A stretch of 64,000 nt of DNA from Dimorphilus gyrociliatus (lineage: Eukaryota > Annelida > Polychaeta > Dinophilidae): assembly GCA_904063045.1 (NCBI GenBank), contig CAJFCJ010000011.1:372001-436000 (forward strand), in the 5' to 3' direction. Below are positions 11,755-25,805 of this stretch, one piece after another. The notes under the pieces were generated by a model. That model was given only the letters and a program-made list of their open reading frames with translations, ran no database searches and was not told where the DNA came from. How positions within the stretch are numbered: the stretch's first letter is position 1; each line of letters opens with the position of its first letter. A program made the translations under genes and the position numbers.

Positions 11755-14242
11755 ATGAAGTCGCTTCTCTTACTACTTCTATTCTCTTTTGTTGTCCAGT
11801 CGGCAGCTTTTTTCGGTTCAGACTTTTTGAAGAAGTTATTCCCGAATCTCGCTGGAAATAAAGACGTAAATTATATTTGCTTCTCCAGACAATTGATTCG
11901 AGTGTTTGATAATCATATCGTTTTCATTTGTTATAGGAAATTAATAATGTCAAAGAAACGTTAGATGATACAAGATTAAGATTTATCCCTGTGAAATCGC
12001 CTGAAATTAAAAAGGTAAGATATTGAGAATCTTTTAAATTTGTCATGTGACCGAGCCGTTTGTTTATTGTCCTAGCAATTGGACGAGACTCTGTCACACT
12101 TACCAACTGCAATTGACCAGAAAAAGGCTGGGGAGGGTGATCAATTCTCTGCCGGTAGTTACGATGGTCGAACTGAAGAAACTAAAAACAAATTTGTTGC
12201 TGGCAGCTACGATGGCCGTTCTGATGAAAAGAAGAACGAATTCATTGCTGGAACTTATGATGGAAGATCTGAAGAAAAGAAGAACCAGTTCATTGCTGGA
12301 AGCTACGATGGAAGATCTGATGAGAAGAAGAACCAATTCATTGCTGGAAGTTATGATGGAAGATCTGATGAGAAGAAGAACCAATTCATTGCTGGAAGTT
12401 ATGATGGAAGATCTGATGAGAAGAAGAACCAATTCATTGCTGGAAGTTATGATGGAAGATCTGATGAGAAGAAGAACCAATTCATTGCTGGAAGTTATGA
12501 TGGAAGATCTGATGAGAAGAAGAACCAATTCATTGCTGGAAGTTATGATGGAAGATCTGATGAGAAGAAGAACCAATTCATTGCTGGAAGTTATGATGGA
12601 AGATCTGATGAGAAGAAGAACCAATTCATTGCTGGAAGCTATGATGGAAGATCTGACGAGAAGAAGAACCAATTCATTGCAGGCAGTTACGATGGCAGAT
12701 CTGACGAGAAGAAGAACGAATTCATCGCTGGAACTTATGATGGACGTTCTGATGAAAAGAAGAACGAATTCATCGCTGGAACTTATGATGGTAGATCTGA
12801 TGAGAAAAAGAACGAATTCATTGCTGGAACTTATGATGGAAGATCTGATGAAAAGAAGAACGAATTCATCGCTGGAACTTATGATGGACGTTCTGATGAA
12901 AAGAAGAACGAATTCATCGCTGGAACTTATGATGGACGTTCTGATGAAAAGAAGAACGAATTCATCGCTGGAACTTATGATGGACGTTCTGATGAAAAGA
13001 AGAACCAATTCATCGCTGGAAGTTATGATGGAAGATCTGATGAAAAGAAGAACGAATTCATCGCTGGAACTTATGATGGACGTTCTGATGAAAAGAAGAA
13101 CCAATTCATCGCTGGAACTTATGATGGAAGATCTGATGAGAAGAAGAACCAATTCATTGCAGGCAGTTACGATGGCAGATCTGACGAGAAGAAGAACGAA
13201 TTCATCGCTGGAACTTATGATGGACGTTCTGACGAGAAGAAGAACGAATTCATCGCTGGAACTTATGATGGTAGATCTGATGAAAAGAAGAACGAATTCA
13301 TCGCTGGAACTTATGATGGTAGATCTGATGAGAAGAAGAACGAATTCATTGCTGGAACTTATGACGGTAGATCTGACGAGAAGAAGAACAACCAATTCAT
13401 TGCAGGCAGTTATGATGGTAGATCTGATGAAAAGAAGAACGAATTCATTGCTGGAAGCTATGATGGAAGATCTGATGAGAAGAAGAACCAATTCATTGCT
13501 GGAAGTTTCGATGGACGTTCTGATGAGAAGAACCAATTCGTTGCTGGAAGTTTCGATGGACGTTCTGATGAGAAGAAGAACCAATTCGTTGCTGGAAGTT
13601 TCGATGGACGTTCTGATGAGAAGAAGAACGAATTCATTGCCGGAAGTTATGATGGACGTTCTGATGAGAAGAAGAACCAATTCGTTGCTGGAAGTTATGA
13701 TGACCAGAAAAACACTTTGAGTGCTGGTAGCTTTGATGGGCGACACGGCGAACATATTAGACAAAGATTAAACTTTTTCGGAACTTCTGATGAAACACCC
13801 GAATCAAACAAGAATTTCGCTGGTTCCTTTGATGGTAGAAAGGAAACAAGGCATCATCATCATGAAGGAAAAATTAACCGTAAAAATTTTGTTGCTGGAA
13901 CTTTCGATGAGTTAGATAATAGAGCTAGACAATTTTCGCATGACTTCTTACCCTTTGAGGAGGACAAGGCTGACAATGCACTCGATAAAAACTTGAAAAA
14001 TACTGCCCAAGGTAAGTTAATAGTTGTTGAATAGAAATAAAGGTTTGATTATACGTTTCATTAATTTAGAAATTGCTGAAGATAGTAAAATGAACAATGT
14101 TCAATTTGAATCAGGAAATATTTCTGATGGTAAAGAAATTATTGGCAAATATGTCAAAATTTCTGGAAATATGGATGAAGACTTTAGTCATCCATTCATG
14201 GAGCTCTTGAAGCAAATCTCAAAAAGAGCTGATATGAAATAA
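11755..14242 (+). CDS. Secreted tandem-repeat protein (16-aa repeat)
   Basis: Exons 11755..11865, 11937..12014, 12076..14011 and 14070..14242 join in phase to give about 765 aa. A clear signal peptide (MKSLLLLLLFSFVVQSAAFF) is followed by about 60 non-repeated residues. Then come about 30 copies of a 16-residue unit of the type SDEKKNQFIAGSYDGR, three decayed units (SFDGRHGEH, SFDGRKETR, TFDELDN) and a unique C-terminus. Two versions alternate: NQF with AGSY, and NEF with AGTY. The protein is highly charged and hydrophilic, without cysteines in the array, as in secreted structural, adhesive or jelly-like matrix proteins. Function is unknown. The frame was chosen because the signal peptide and all four exons stay open only in it. 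Confidence 0.85.
12140..13700 (+). repeat. 48-bp tandem coding repeat array
   Basis: Roughly 31 tandem copies of a 48-bp unit within exon 3 of the secreted repeat protein. Units between about 12310 and 12640 are nearly identical at the DNA level, indicating recent expansion or gene conversion; flanking units differ mainly at silent positions. One unit near 13385 carries an extra AAC codon (KKNNQF), and one near 13525 lacks one AAG codon. All length changes keep the frame. Because 48 is divisible by three, long spurious ORFs appear in other frames and on the other strand. Confidence 0.95.
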
Positions 14243-14547
14243 GAAAACAATTTTCTTTTAATTTTATGCCATTTATGTTTTCTGCATCAGCATGTAAACA
14301 ATTTAATAATAATAATTTCTAATAAAACAATTAACAGTGTTTTTATCTTTGAGTTGTTTTTTCTCTAGAGGGCGTAACTACTTTTTCTGAAAAGGAAAAT
14401 TAACAAAAAGGGCTATTATGACCTAAAATTCATTGAACTCTGAATAACTGATATTTCTATGCTGTATTGTTTGATTAGAATTTCGGATACAATAGAACAA
14501 TATAATGGATGTATTAGCCATGAGAAAAATGTTCTTTATTGAGTTTT
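14243..14547. other. Tail-to-tail spacer
   Basis: 3' flanks of the repeat-protein gene (+) and DNAI3 (-). AATAAA-like words for both directions are present (around 14319 on plus, around 14534 on minus). No gene seen. Confidence 0.5.
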
Positions 14548-17500
14548 TTAGTCAACAACTGGCAATTCCTCCTCCTCTTCTTTTATTAAGCCTAGCTCCC
14601 TTAAGAAGACATGTTCAGCCTCTAAAAAGGATTGATATTCTTGCTTTTGACGATATTGAACTTCTTCGTCAGTTAGTTGGTGTTGAGGAGCTATTCCAGC
14701 TTTTAGTTTAGCTTCTGCTTCCATCTGCCTCTTTTCATTTTCTCTAAAGTCCCAACGTTCAACGACAAAAGCTCGTCTATTGACTTCGCGCTCAACGTAA
14801 TTAGCGAAAGCTTTACCCTCTTTATCGGCTGGATTGCGAAGACTAGCTGGAACCTATAAATGCACAGATGATGGTTTTCTTTAGAAAACATTACTCAGTT
14901 ATATAAACCCAATACCTCAAGGATGTGAAGTGTTCCAGAAGCATCAGAGACTGCGATTAACTGCTGTCGAGGTGTTACTCTATGAGGATAAATTGCTGTT
15001 ATTGGAGAAGTACTGATGCTCTGCGTTAAACTCGGTTCGTGTGTTCTATCTAATAGATCCCAAACATCAATTGATCCGTCATCCCTTCCTACATAAAATA
15101 CGGATGGTCTAGAAGGAGACCAGTGTGCAATCTTTAGGCGGCGTTTACTAGCCGATGATTGTACAATTGGACCTGAAGAAACACCCTCTTTCCATATGGT
15201 AAAATTCCAGCCACCTACGCACAGAATAACATCCTTGAAGAACGGATTTCGACTAAGCGATACAATCGGACCAGCATGCAGAGAATGATAATAATCAGCC
15301 TTAGGCGTTTGAATCTTTCCTGTATCTTGATCTTTTTGAGGCATCCAATCAACATAAACCAGTTCACCGTCTTCAGTTCCGACATAAAAGTGCGTATTCA
15401 ACATTGTCAAAGCTCTTTTATGCCCCGAACCTGGTTTAATCGTATTGGCAAGACCAGAGAGACCAGCTGCTTTTTCTTTTTCTCTTTCCAACTGATCTAA
15501 CTCCTCAACTGAAATATTTCATTAAAAATATACAGGAGAATACAATATAAGGCATAAAAAATATTGATTTCATACGTATTTTCTTGTCACCATGCTTCTC
15601 GGCTATTGAGAATTTCGTAGGACTGTGATCCCCTCCAGGTTCTGATTTAGGTAATGTAACTCGCAAGAGCGGCTTCCAAGCTAGATCCAAGTGTCTGAAA
15701 GTAGTTGGTATATTCATAGGATTTGGTTCCTTTGTCAATTTGTCCATTAGCTGCTGATGCTGTACAGTCTTTGGAGGTCTGGTATCCCAGAAGAGAACCA
15801 CACTGTTGTAAATTAACAATAGACAGTAAGAAACTAATATTCATATATCAAAGTATGCTTTAAAGTGATTTATAAAATAAAGGACTGTTTCTTCTAAACG
15901 AACAGAGAATATTTGAGGAAAATAAATAACGATAGAAAAAACACACAAAGATTATGATTGATTTTTTAATTCATGCGAAAAGTGCTCATTATTATGAACT
16001 TTAAGGGATTCTTTGAATTTTTGTAAAGTACATTTATTGTGACCATATCGGCATGCTGTAATATCCTCGTCCTACCCTCCATCGCCTACATATTCCTCCC
16101 AATCATCCTCGATATTGTCAGCTTTCTTTTTCTTTTTTTTTTTTGATTTTTCTATCTCTTGCTCCTTATGAGGTTCTTCCGTGCTAGGAAACTCAGTGTG
16201 TAGGGGTATGGAAGTACTAGTTGTTATCGAAGAGATAGAATTGTTTATTTAAATGCTAGTAATCGTTGAAATTTTGTTAATAAGATTATATTTTGGCTAA
16301 ATTTGTTTGTTAGAGGGAAAGAAAAAGAGAGAACATCATTTTAATGTTTAAATTAATACATACTGATCAACGGAGCAAGTCATTAATTGAACGCAGGAGT
16401 TTTCCTTATTCTCTAAGGGAACGCCTAAGCGATTAATCTGTAAAAATTCATTAATTTCTTATATTTGATTAATTAAACATAGAATATTCAACAGAAAAGA
16501 ATCATAAAAAAAATAATAAACCTCCATATGACCAGGAACCCATTTCAAATCAGTTACAGGTCCTTTGTGAGAATGTTCTATATTTGATACAGCACAGTAG
16601 CGAACTTTTATGTGATCTGGACTTTCCTCCTCGAACTGTTCATCATATTTATTACTTAATTCTAGATAAACAAAACTTATAATCTATATTTAACCTAAAG
16701 CCTAAAAAAAATAACATCCGCTTAAAATTACTTCGATTTAAACCTCAAAATGTTTTGGAATCCATTTTAAATCGGCTATTTGATCACTGTGACCAATACT
16801 TGGCGTGCTACGGACAACCCATTTAATTCTGGGTATTTGAGATTCACTCAAAAACTATTTAGATATTCAATATTTACGAAAACTTCTTCAATATTTTTTT
16901 AATAGTAAACTTACAGCTGTATTGAAGTTTTTCTTTTTCTGCGTTCTTTGGGTTTTCAACCTTTGTGAGTAGTTAGTTATATCCCATAAAACTAGTTGAC
17001 CATTTACACAGCCTCCTGCAATTATGTTTGGATCGGATGGATTAAATTTAAAGACAACAATGTCATCTGGTGCCTCGAGTACTAGCTGAGGTCGGATAGG
17101 ATCGTGAAACGACCAAATAAGTATCAGGGATGGAGTCATAAGAATTTTTGCGGATTGATCAACTCTTTCGTCAAATGATACTCTTTCAGTAATAGAGACA
17201 GCAATAATACCCCTAATTGTAGGATGCCATTCAATGCAGCTAATACTCTTTTCTTTAGAAAATTGAAGATCTGTAAAACTCTGATACTCTTTCAAATGAT
17301 TATCAGCCTTGGAACCTAAAGCTGAATCATCTCCAGCTAATTCTGCCCAGTCATCGTAGAAGACATCTATAATTTCATTCTGCTGTAAAGCAACGTGAAA
17401 ACGAGGTAAGCATTTTTCTATAACATCGAACATCTCCTTGCTATTGAATATTTCTTCTCGCTCCTTTTCCTCCATTTCACGTGGTACATATTGGACAGCA

Positions 17501-19286
17501 GCATTTTTCGGATAAGGCCAGGCAGTTTGAGCATAATTTTCTTGTATTTCGGGAACAGCTTGAGTTCCTTTATCAATTTCTTGACGCTTCAAATCAAAAG
17601 ACTTTTCTTCGAAAGGAGCGCATTCTACATAGTCGAAAGCCGGTCTTTTTTCTTTATCGACACGATCACCCAACTCAATAGGAGCTCCAAACTCTTTATG
17701 AGCTTTTTCTAAAGTCATTCGAAGCTAGTAGGAATCAGAAGTTTAAAATTGACATCTTCTTTCTAATAAAGATTATCTTACCAAAGTTCTATTGAGTACT
17801 GTATGACTATTAATAATTTCTTTTTCAGAACCCTGACTTGTCCAAAGTTTTGAAACAGGTGGTACATATTTTGGAATTTCCTCTTCGACTTCTTCACCTT
17901 CAGTCTCAGTAGGAGGCTGTTAAAAGGAGTTATTTAATGAATACAAACAATACAAACAAGCAATAAACTCTGTCATCTTATTTACCGTTAGAATAAAATT
18001 TTTAGCTTCTTCTGTGAAGGCGATGAAAAAATTCTGACCAAAAGACCAATCTCGATCATAGCAGAGAAGCATTTCCTCTCCTTCATAGTCGGTTATCTTT
18101 TGATTGAATATTTGAAAATCAGACACTGCTGCTCTATTGTATATATCTTGTAGCAAGTCGTCTTTTTTAAGAAGAATATATGGATTTTCTAGAGTAACGT
18201 CTTTATCGACGGTACAATTGAAAAGTTCCTGCGTTGACGCAGAAAGGAAGATTGGTTCACAATTCTCGGGTAGTTCAACCACTACTCTATGCTCTATTTT
18301 TTTTGGGGAGGAAAAGAAATTATTAAAGATTTGTTTGAAGGAAGAAATGAAAGATAAAATTTACTGATAGTTGTTTCAGCTGCTGGAGATGAAGTTTCTT
18401 TTTCTTCTAATTCACTTTTGGCTAGAATCGCAGAAATGGGCTTTAATTTTGTGAAATAAACATATTAAGAATTTAGTTTCCTTTTTCTAATAAAACCTCG
18501 TTTGACACGGTTTTTCATGAAACTAGACGATTTTAATCTTTGAACAGGATTCAAAAATTCTCTAGGTAGTTTACTTAATTTTTTAAGTGAATGATTATCT
18601 TGTATTTCAAGTTTTGTATTCTTACTATCTTCCTTATTCTTACTAATTTCGCGAGTTTTTGTTTTTATTTTTTTCCGTTTAGAGATTGGATATAAGGAAC
18701 TATCATCTGCCTCTAAAGCTGCGACTTGGATGATTTCTGATTTAGCCTCATTTAATGATATTTCATGTGTATTTATTCTATCATTCCCTGTATGCTCTTG
18801 TCGTGACTCTCTACTACTGATAGTAAGGATACTTTTTCCTTTCCCGATTTGAAAATTGTTTTCATATCTTAAAATCATTGACAAGATCAACTAACCTGAT
18901 GCTCTTTCCTTCTTTTTAGCTGATTTTTCCTTTGCTGGACTTTTTGACCGTTTTCCAGATACCTCGCTTTTTGCACTCATAGGATTTGATTTTTTTCCAC
19001 TTTTTGCGGTGCTTGGCTTTGAAGCTTCACCTTTACCTGATGCTCGTGACGGAGACGAAGCTTTAACAGAGCCTTTTCTACTGGTGGCCTGCAAGTTGTC
19101 GATCTAATTAAAAACTGCATGATCGGTGTACAACTTAACCTTTTCTTTTTCTTCTACAGGAGTCGCATCTTGTTGGTGTTCGGGACTTGCTGCCTCAGAT
19201 TTATCTTCGGCAACAGCCACCTCTCCTTCTACAGGAGTTTTTGCTCCCGCAACAGGAGTATCTCGCTTATCAGGAGATTCAGACAT
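14548..19286 (-). CDS. DNAI3: Axonemal dynein intermediate chain 3 (WDR63)
   Basis: WD-repeat intermediate chain of an inner-arm dynein, needed for ciliary and flagellar beating. Exons: 19286..19140, 19088..18896, 18421..18365, 18293..17986, 17916..17782, 17724..16915, then 16854..16744 or 16635..16522, 16437..16364, 15802..15576, 15508..14916, 14853..14548. Length about 987 aa with one of the two alternative exons. After a Lys/Ser/Pro-rich N-terminus comes the WDR63 signature (FLSASTQELFNC, RAAVSDFQ, AWPYPKNAAVQYVPREME). WD blades follow (GGCVNGQLVLWDI, FWDTRPPKT, GGWNFTIWKEGV, YVGRDDGSIDVWDLL), then a C-terminal helix ending near FLRELGLIKEEEELP. The start fits because no earlier in-frame ATG exists. 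Odd points: a duplicated exon, an intronic terminal-exon candidate and an open frame in intron 2. Confidence 0.92.
16072..16216 (-). other. DNAI3: Candidate alternative last exon in DNAI3 intron
   Basis: Inside the intron after the exon ending at 16364. An acceptor (ACTAG) at 16217 opens a frame in the phase required by the upstream donor. It encodes about 47 residues, including a run of lysines and the acidic end ADNIEDDWEEYVGDGG, then TAG. An AATAAA poly(A) signal (minus strand) sits at 16038..16033, some 34 bp after the stop. The product would be a DNAI3 lacking the later WD blades, about 660 aa. It could instead be the 3' exon of an unrecognised nested gene. Confidence 0.5.
16522..16854 (-). 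other. DNAI3: Tandemly duplicated exon pair in DNAI3
   Basis: Exon 7 (16854..16744, 37 codons) and exon 8 (16635..16522, 38 codons) are both phase 0 at both ends and encode versions of the same WD segment. One ends in DQIADLKWIPKHFE, the other in GPVTDLKWVPGHME. Each can be followed directly by INRLGVPLE, as in vertebrate WDR63, where only one such segment exists. Both donors begin GTTTA. Mutually exclusive splicing is the simplest reading; inclusion of both would still keep the frame. Confidence 0.75.
18465..18878 (-). other. Open frame of 137 codons inside DNAI3 intron 2
   Basis: Same strand as DNAI3, between the exons ending at 18896 and starting at 18421. The frame begins MILRYENNFQIGKGK and ends VKRGFIRKRKLNS; it is Lys/Ser/Glu-rich and non-repetitive. 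Retaining the intron directly would hit TAG at once. However, an acceptor-like AG near 18820 and a donor-like GTTTTATT near 18500 could make a phase 1-1 cassette exon adding a basic insert to the N-terminus. A nested single-exon gene is the other option. No family recognised. Confidence 0.3.
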
Positions 19287-19544
19287 TATTTATCAAACTT
19301 ATAGACACTACTGTTTAAAAGTAAATTTCACGTTCAAAACAGCGCCATATTGAAACTATAGAATTGTCATAGTAACAGCGGAAACTGGTGAAGCGCTATT
19401 GGCGCATATTTAAAAAAGGCGGGAGTTATGTATTTTCTTAAAACCCTTTGACAAGGTCGGCAGGGAAAGTTCAAAAAAAAAATTTATAACAGTATAAATA
19501 ATTTACATAAACTAGCTTTTTTTGATGTTTAATTCACAAATGCA

Positions 19545-20422
19545 CTATGAAACTTCCATTTCTTCACGAGAGTTTCCATTAATTGGCAATATTCCATTAT
19601 TCTGAGTTTGAGAACCTGCACAATTATCTTCTAATTGGGAGCTATTTTCCTTTGCAGGAGCATCCATAGTTGACTCGTTAATATTGGAATTGTTTAGTTG
19701 AACGCCTGATTCATCAGCATTTTCTTTCTCCTCTTCCTTATCCCAGGTTATTTGAAAGCGAGTAACTCTCGGTTTGGTGGCCAAAATACTTCTTTCAATC
19801 TATTAAGAAATTAATTTTATTGTTGATTTCGTTGAGCGCATGCGTGAATATCAATAAATTCACACTACTATTAACGTCGTAATTAATTACGTCATCTAAA
19901 GTACTCACTAATTCATACTGGGGAGTTTGGGGTGGATTTTCCCTTAATTCAGGTTCAGAGTAATCATTATTTACATAATAACCAACGCGAATGAATTCTT
20001 GTTTTCTATAAGAACAAGTTAATAATACCACAGTTACTCCAATTACGTCTTCAATTGGAATTAGGTTGACTTTTGGGGACTCAGCCTTTTATGAAAGAAC
20101 ATTGTTAATGGTTGTAACATTGGATGAAAACATTAATGCTCACCTCAAAAACAAACATATGCCTTCCTGGAGTTAGAGGACCCACTAAAACTGAATCAAG
20201 AACCTGATCATATTCGGCACTCTCTGCAGAACCTACATAGATGATTTTCCATTCGAGGTCTGCAAATTTGCATACATGTATTTCTGGTTAGCGATTATTT
20301 AGACAGATTTTACCTTCTTGTAAATCCTCCATGCACTCAAAAGTTATTTCAAATTTAAAATTACTTAGAAACGGCGACGGGTTTTCTAAAACATTAACGT
20401 TGATGATATTTACGGTAGACAT
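19545..20422 (-). CDS. ASF1: Histone chaperone ASF1
   Basis: Exons 20422..20314, 20259..20144, 20085..19909 and 19799..19545 join in phase to give 218 aa. The N-terminal 155 residues are the conserved ASF1 immunoglobulin-like fold: [84 protein letters not shown]. It binds H3-H4 dimers and hands them to CAF-1 or HIRA during nucleosome assembly. The C-terminal tail is acidic and variable, as usual. An NRF1-like GCGCATGCGTG lies in its last intron near 19836. Confidence 0.96.
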
Positions 20423-20884
20423 TCCAGGATTCTGAATTAATCAAATTTCGCAAAAGTTTTTGATCTGAAATGGCTTCCTTAGATTGCACAGTAAACGTAG
20501 ATTACTGATATCAAGAAATAATTTTAGTAGAAATCCTGATAAAATTAAGAATTGCAAATTAAACTGATTTGGGTGATTTTTCCGCGCAATACTTCGCCGG
20601 CCGTAATGCGCATGCTCCTCACAAAACGGGTGATATGGGTTCAATTCCATTGTATTCCAAATTTGGTCTTTCTGTAACGAAACATGTAACCAATCTAATA
20701 CTAAAAACATTTCTTAAAAAGGAAATCTTAAGGATATCCCCTCTATTCTAAAAGTCAACCACCGGACAACCATCTGGTCGATAGTTGCCGAATAGTCGCG
20801 TGACATCATAAATATTTACAAAGGCGGAAAGTCGAAGAATTATGATTACATAGCAAAATATCTACTGATCGAATCATTAAGACT
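20423..20884. promoter_or_regulatory. Bidirectional promoter region of ASF1 and acyltransferase
   Basis: The two genes start 462 bp apart in opposite directions. The interval contains an NRF1-like TGCGCATGC (607-615 of the 20 kb block, i.e. 20607-20615), a GCCGGCC and other CpG-rich words unusual for the AT-rich surroundings. ORFs here show no family resemblance. Confidence 0.55.
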
Positions 20885-22412
20885 ATGGAAGATAAAAAGA
20901 AAATGGCCGTCCGGCCGTTTGTGAATAAACTCAAATTGAACTGGCCACAAAAAGTGCAAATAGCAGTCATGTCGCTGTTTGTCGCTCCAATACGTGTTTG
21001 TCTGGTAATTTTCTTCGTAACAACGGCGTGGTGTTTCGCCAAAATAGGTCTCTATGGCCATGATCCAAGACGTCCAATGTCATTCTGGAGAAATTTTATC
21101 TTCAGACCTCTAGTGGTTAATTGTTGCCGGTTAATGTTTGCGGGAGGTGGCTTTTATTGGGCAAAGTTCACTGGCGAAAGAGTGTCTGCCGCAAGAGCAC
21201 CAATTCTTGTTATTGCTCCTCATTCGACCTTCTTTGACGCACTCATTATTGTTAAATTAGGTCTAACAACAGTCGTAGCCAAATCTGGTGCCGCAAATGT
21301 GCCATTATTTGGAACACTTCTTCAGTTTTGTCAAGCCATTTTTGTAGATAGGGAGGATCAAAATTCAAGGCAAAATACTATACAAACGATGAAGGATAGA
21401 TCAGCAACAGGCGGGAAATGGCCACAAATAGCAATTTTTCCAGAAGGAACATGTACAAATCGAACGTGTGTACTGAAATACAAATCAGGTGCATTTTTAC
21501 CAGGGGTTCCAGTTCAACCCGTAGTAGTCCGTTATCCAAATGAATTAGACACTTACAGTTGGACATGGCGTGGTATTGGAGTTTGGAAGATATTCTGGTT
21601 TACGCTATGCCAGCCATTTAGCCGCTTCGAAATGCATTTCCTTCCAGTTCATGATCCGTCTGAAGAAGAGCGTCAGAATCCTACTCTATTTGGTGAAAAT
21701 GTTCGAAACGAAATGGCAAGAGCTCTTGGCGTTCCTACATCTGAATATTCTGTCGACGACTGTCTCCTGATGGATTATTCTGATCATTTATTACTACGTG
21801 GCATACAATTGGCAGAAAATATGGTTCAATTTCGATTTCACTTTCGACAAATTAAGGAGTTAACAAAAGAAAATATCTCCAATTCGATCTTATCTACCTT
21901 ACAATCAACATATGCTGATAATTCTAGTATTACGAGAGATGAATTGGTCAATATATTAGATATAAAAACGGAAGCTAGTGAAGAACGTTTAACACTTGCC
22001 TTGTCAACAATAAATGAAACGTGCGAAAAAGTCAATTGGAGAAAATTTTTTGCAATTATATCATTTTACAGCTATCCATATAATATGAGGAAGTCACTTA
22101 TGTCTTTATTGATATCTTACAAGAAAGGTCAGCAACCACTGTTAGGGAAGGATATTCTACAGCTTTTTACTCAAGTGCTTAATTCTTCAACGGAACTTTT
22201 TCAAATTCTGCAAAACCTTTTCGAAGAGGAGAAGCTATACGCAGAAGGTAAGATATATTACTTCTATAAAAACAAATTCATCACTATTTGTAATATTGAA
22301 TTTTTCAGATGAAATTGAAGAGCTTTTAAAAATGGATGAGAAAACATCATTTTTAATTTTTGATAACAAAAGGTCAAGACATAAAGATTTCGAAAAGTTG
22401 AAATCCAGTTAG
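20885..22412 (+). CDS. LPCAT: Lysophospholipid acyltransferase (LPCAT1/2 type)
   Basis: Exons 20885..22247 and 22309..22412 join in phase to give 488 aa. A membrane segment lies at about residues 30-55 (LFVAPIRVCLVIFFVTTAW). The PlsC-type acyltransferase motifs follow: HSTFFD (113-118), the VAKSG and FVDRED blocks, FPEGTC (185-190) and the VQPVVVRYPNE block. This arrangement is that of LPCAT1/LPCAT2, which reacylate lysophosphatidylcholine or lyso-PAF at the ER or lipid droplets. The C-terminal 200 residues occupy the place of the EF-hands but no canonical DxDxDG loop is visible, so calcium binding may be lost. No KKXX-type retrieval motif is obvious at the C-terminus. Confidence 0.92.
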
Positions 22413-23287
22413 CTTTTATTTTTGGATACATAGGGGATATTTGATAAATCTATTTAAAATCTTTGTCTATTTAATAATCTTCGCCCACATTTATACTCTT
22501 GCTGTAATCTCTCTTTTCTCTTCATTGTCTAGGGGAGGGAATTTTGCTTGAATCTTATAGTTTATTTTTTTAAGCTTTTCTTTTGCTGCTTTAAGATCTA
22601 ATTAAATACACTTTTCTTCCATACTTGTAACGCTTTTTTGATTACTTAAAACTCAAGAATCTTTCTATTTATCTGGATATTATATTTAACTGTTCATATT
22701 TCTTATTTATATTGCTTAATTTGAATGATACTAATCTAGTGATTAAAAAATGAAAATTGTTAAAAAAGTTAGTTTTAAACTCTTGCTTGCTATATTAGTA
22801 TGCTTTCTGTTTAGGAAATTAATTAAACAATCGAGAAATCTCAAATCGAAGTGTTTAAAGTTAAATACATTTGTTCGTTTTGTTGAAATTTTTTTAACTA
22901 TCCGGAGTTTAATTGCTTGTGACCTTAAATTTATTGACCTCAAAGTATTATCTTATGAACTAGGAAATGCATAACTGTTAAAAAAGCACGTGACATAGTG
23001 AACGAATCGTCGTCAATGTTTCAATATACAATATTTCGGTTTTACGCGTTTCACTTCCGTTTCTCTTGGCCAATCAGCTAAGAGATTCCATTCTAGACTT
23101 GCCGGGCCGACGTGGACGCTTGTATATTAAATTCTAAACTAAAAAAGGTTTGTAACAAATTTACAGATTATCATAAGTTTAGGAAAGATTAGAATATTGT
23201 TTTTTAGAGTAGCCTGCAAGGCCTTGAGAGCTAACAACTTTTGATTTAGCTTTTATTCATAGTTTTTGTTTTACAGGAGTTGGCATT
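22413..23287. other. Intergenic region and STT3A 5' leader
   Basis: No convincing gene; a 74-codon plus-strand frame (22750-22974) is Leu/Lys/Phe-rich noise. A GCACGTGAC E-box is at 22987-22992. A 5' UTR intron ending in TTTTACAG just before the STT3A ATG is likely (donor near 23148). Confidence 0.5.
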
Positions 23288-25621
<2,334 letters not shown>

Positions 25622-25805
25622 GTTATAATAATTGCTATAAAAAGTATAGCATTTTTATAAATGGTTAATTATTTTGCTCAATCGAGAGATACTTTATCGT
25701 TATATTATTATTAAATGCGATGTCTTTAGAAACAAGTGTCCATCAATAAAATATTACACCATTCAGTCATTTTGTTTTTTTTTTCTGATAAATAAGACTG
25801 ATCAG

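Noticed and set aside
12047-13720. 557-codon plus-strand ORF in another frame of the repeat array (RTNSLLEVMMEDLMRR-like repeats)
   Set aside because: Shadow of the 48-bp repeat. It has no signal peptide, does not join the flanking exons in phase, and arises because the unit length is divisible by three.
12100-13764. 554-codon antisense ORF across the repeat array
   Set aside because: Same cause as above; composition (Leu/Ile/Ser repeats) is the reverse complement of the real repeat, with no exon structure.
11860-14242. CRISPR-like or satellite interpretation of the 48-bp repeats
   Set aside because: Units are contiguous, coding and frame-preserving, with no spacers, inside a spliced animal gene.
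18891-19094. Lys/Ser/Pro-rich minus-strand frame as a separate small gene
   Set aside because: It is exon 2 of DNAI3, with phase-matched splice sites to the exons on both sides.
20630-20655. GGTTCAATTCC resembling a tRNA T-loop
   Set aside because: No matching acceptor stem, D-arm or anticodon arm could be folded around it.
22750-22974. 74-codon ORF upstream of STT3A
   Set aside because: Lys/Leu/Phe-rich, AT-driven composition, overlapped by an equally long antisense frame; no splice partners or family.
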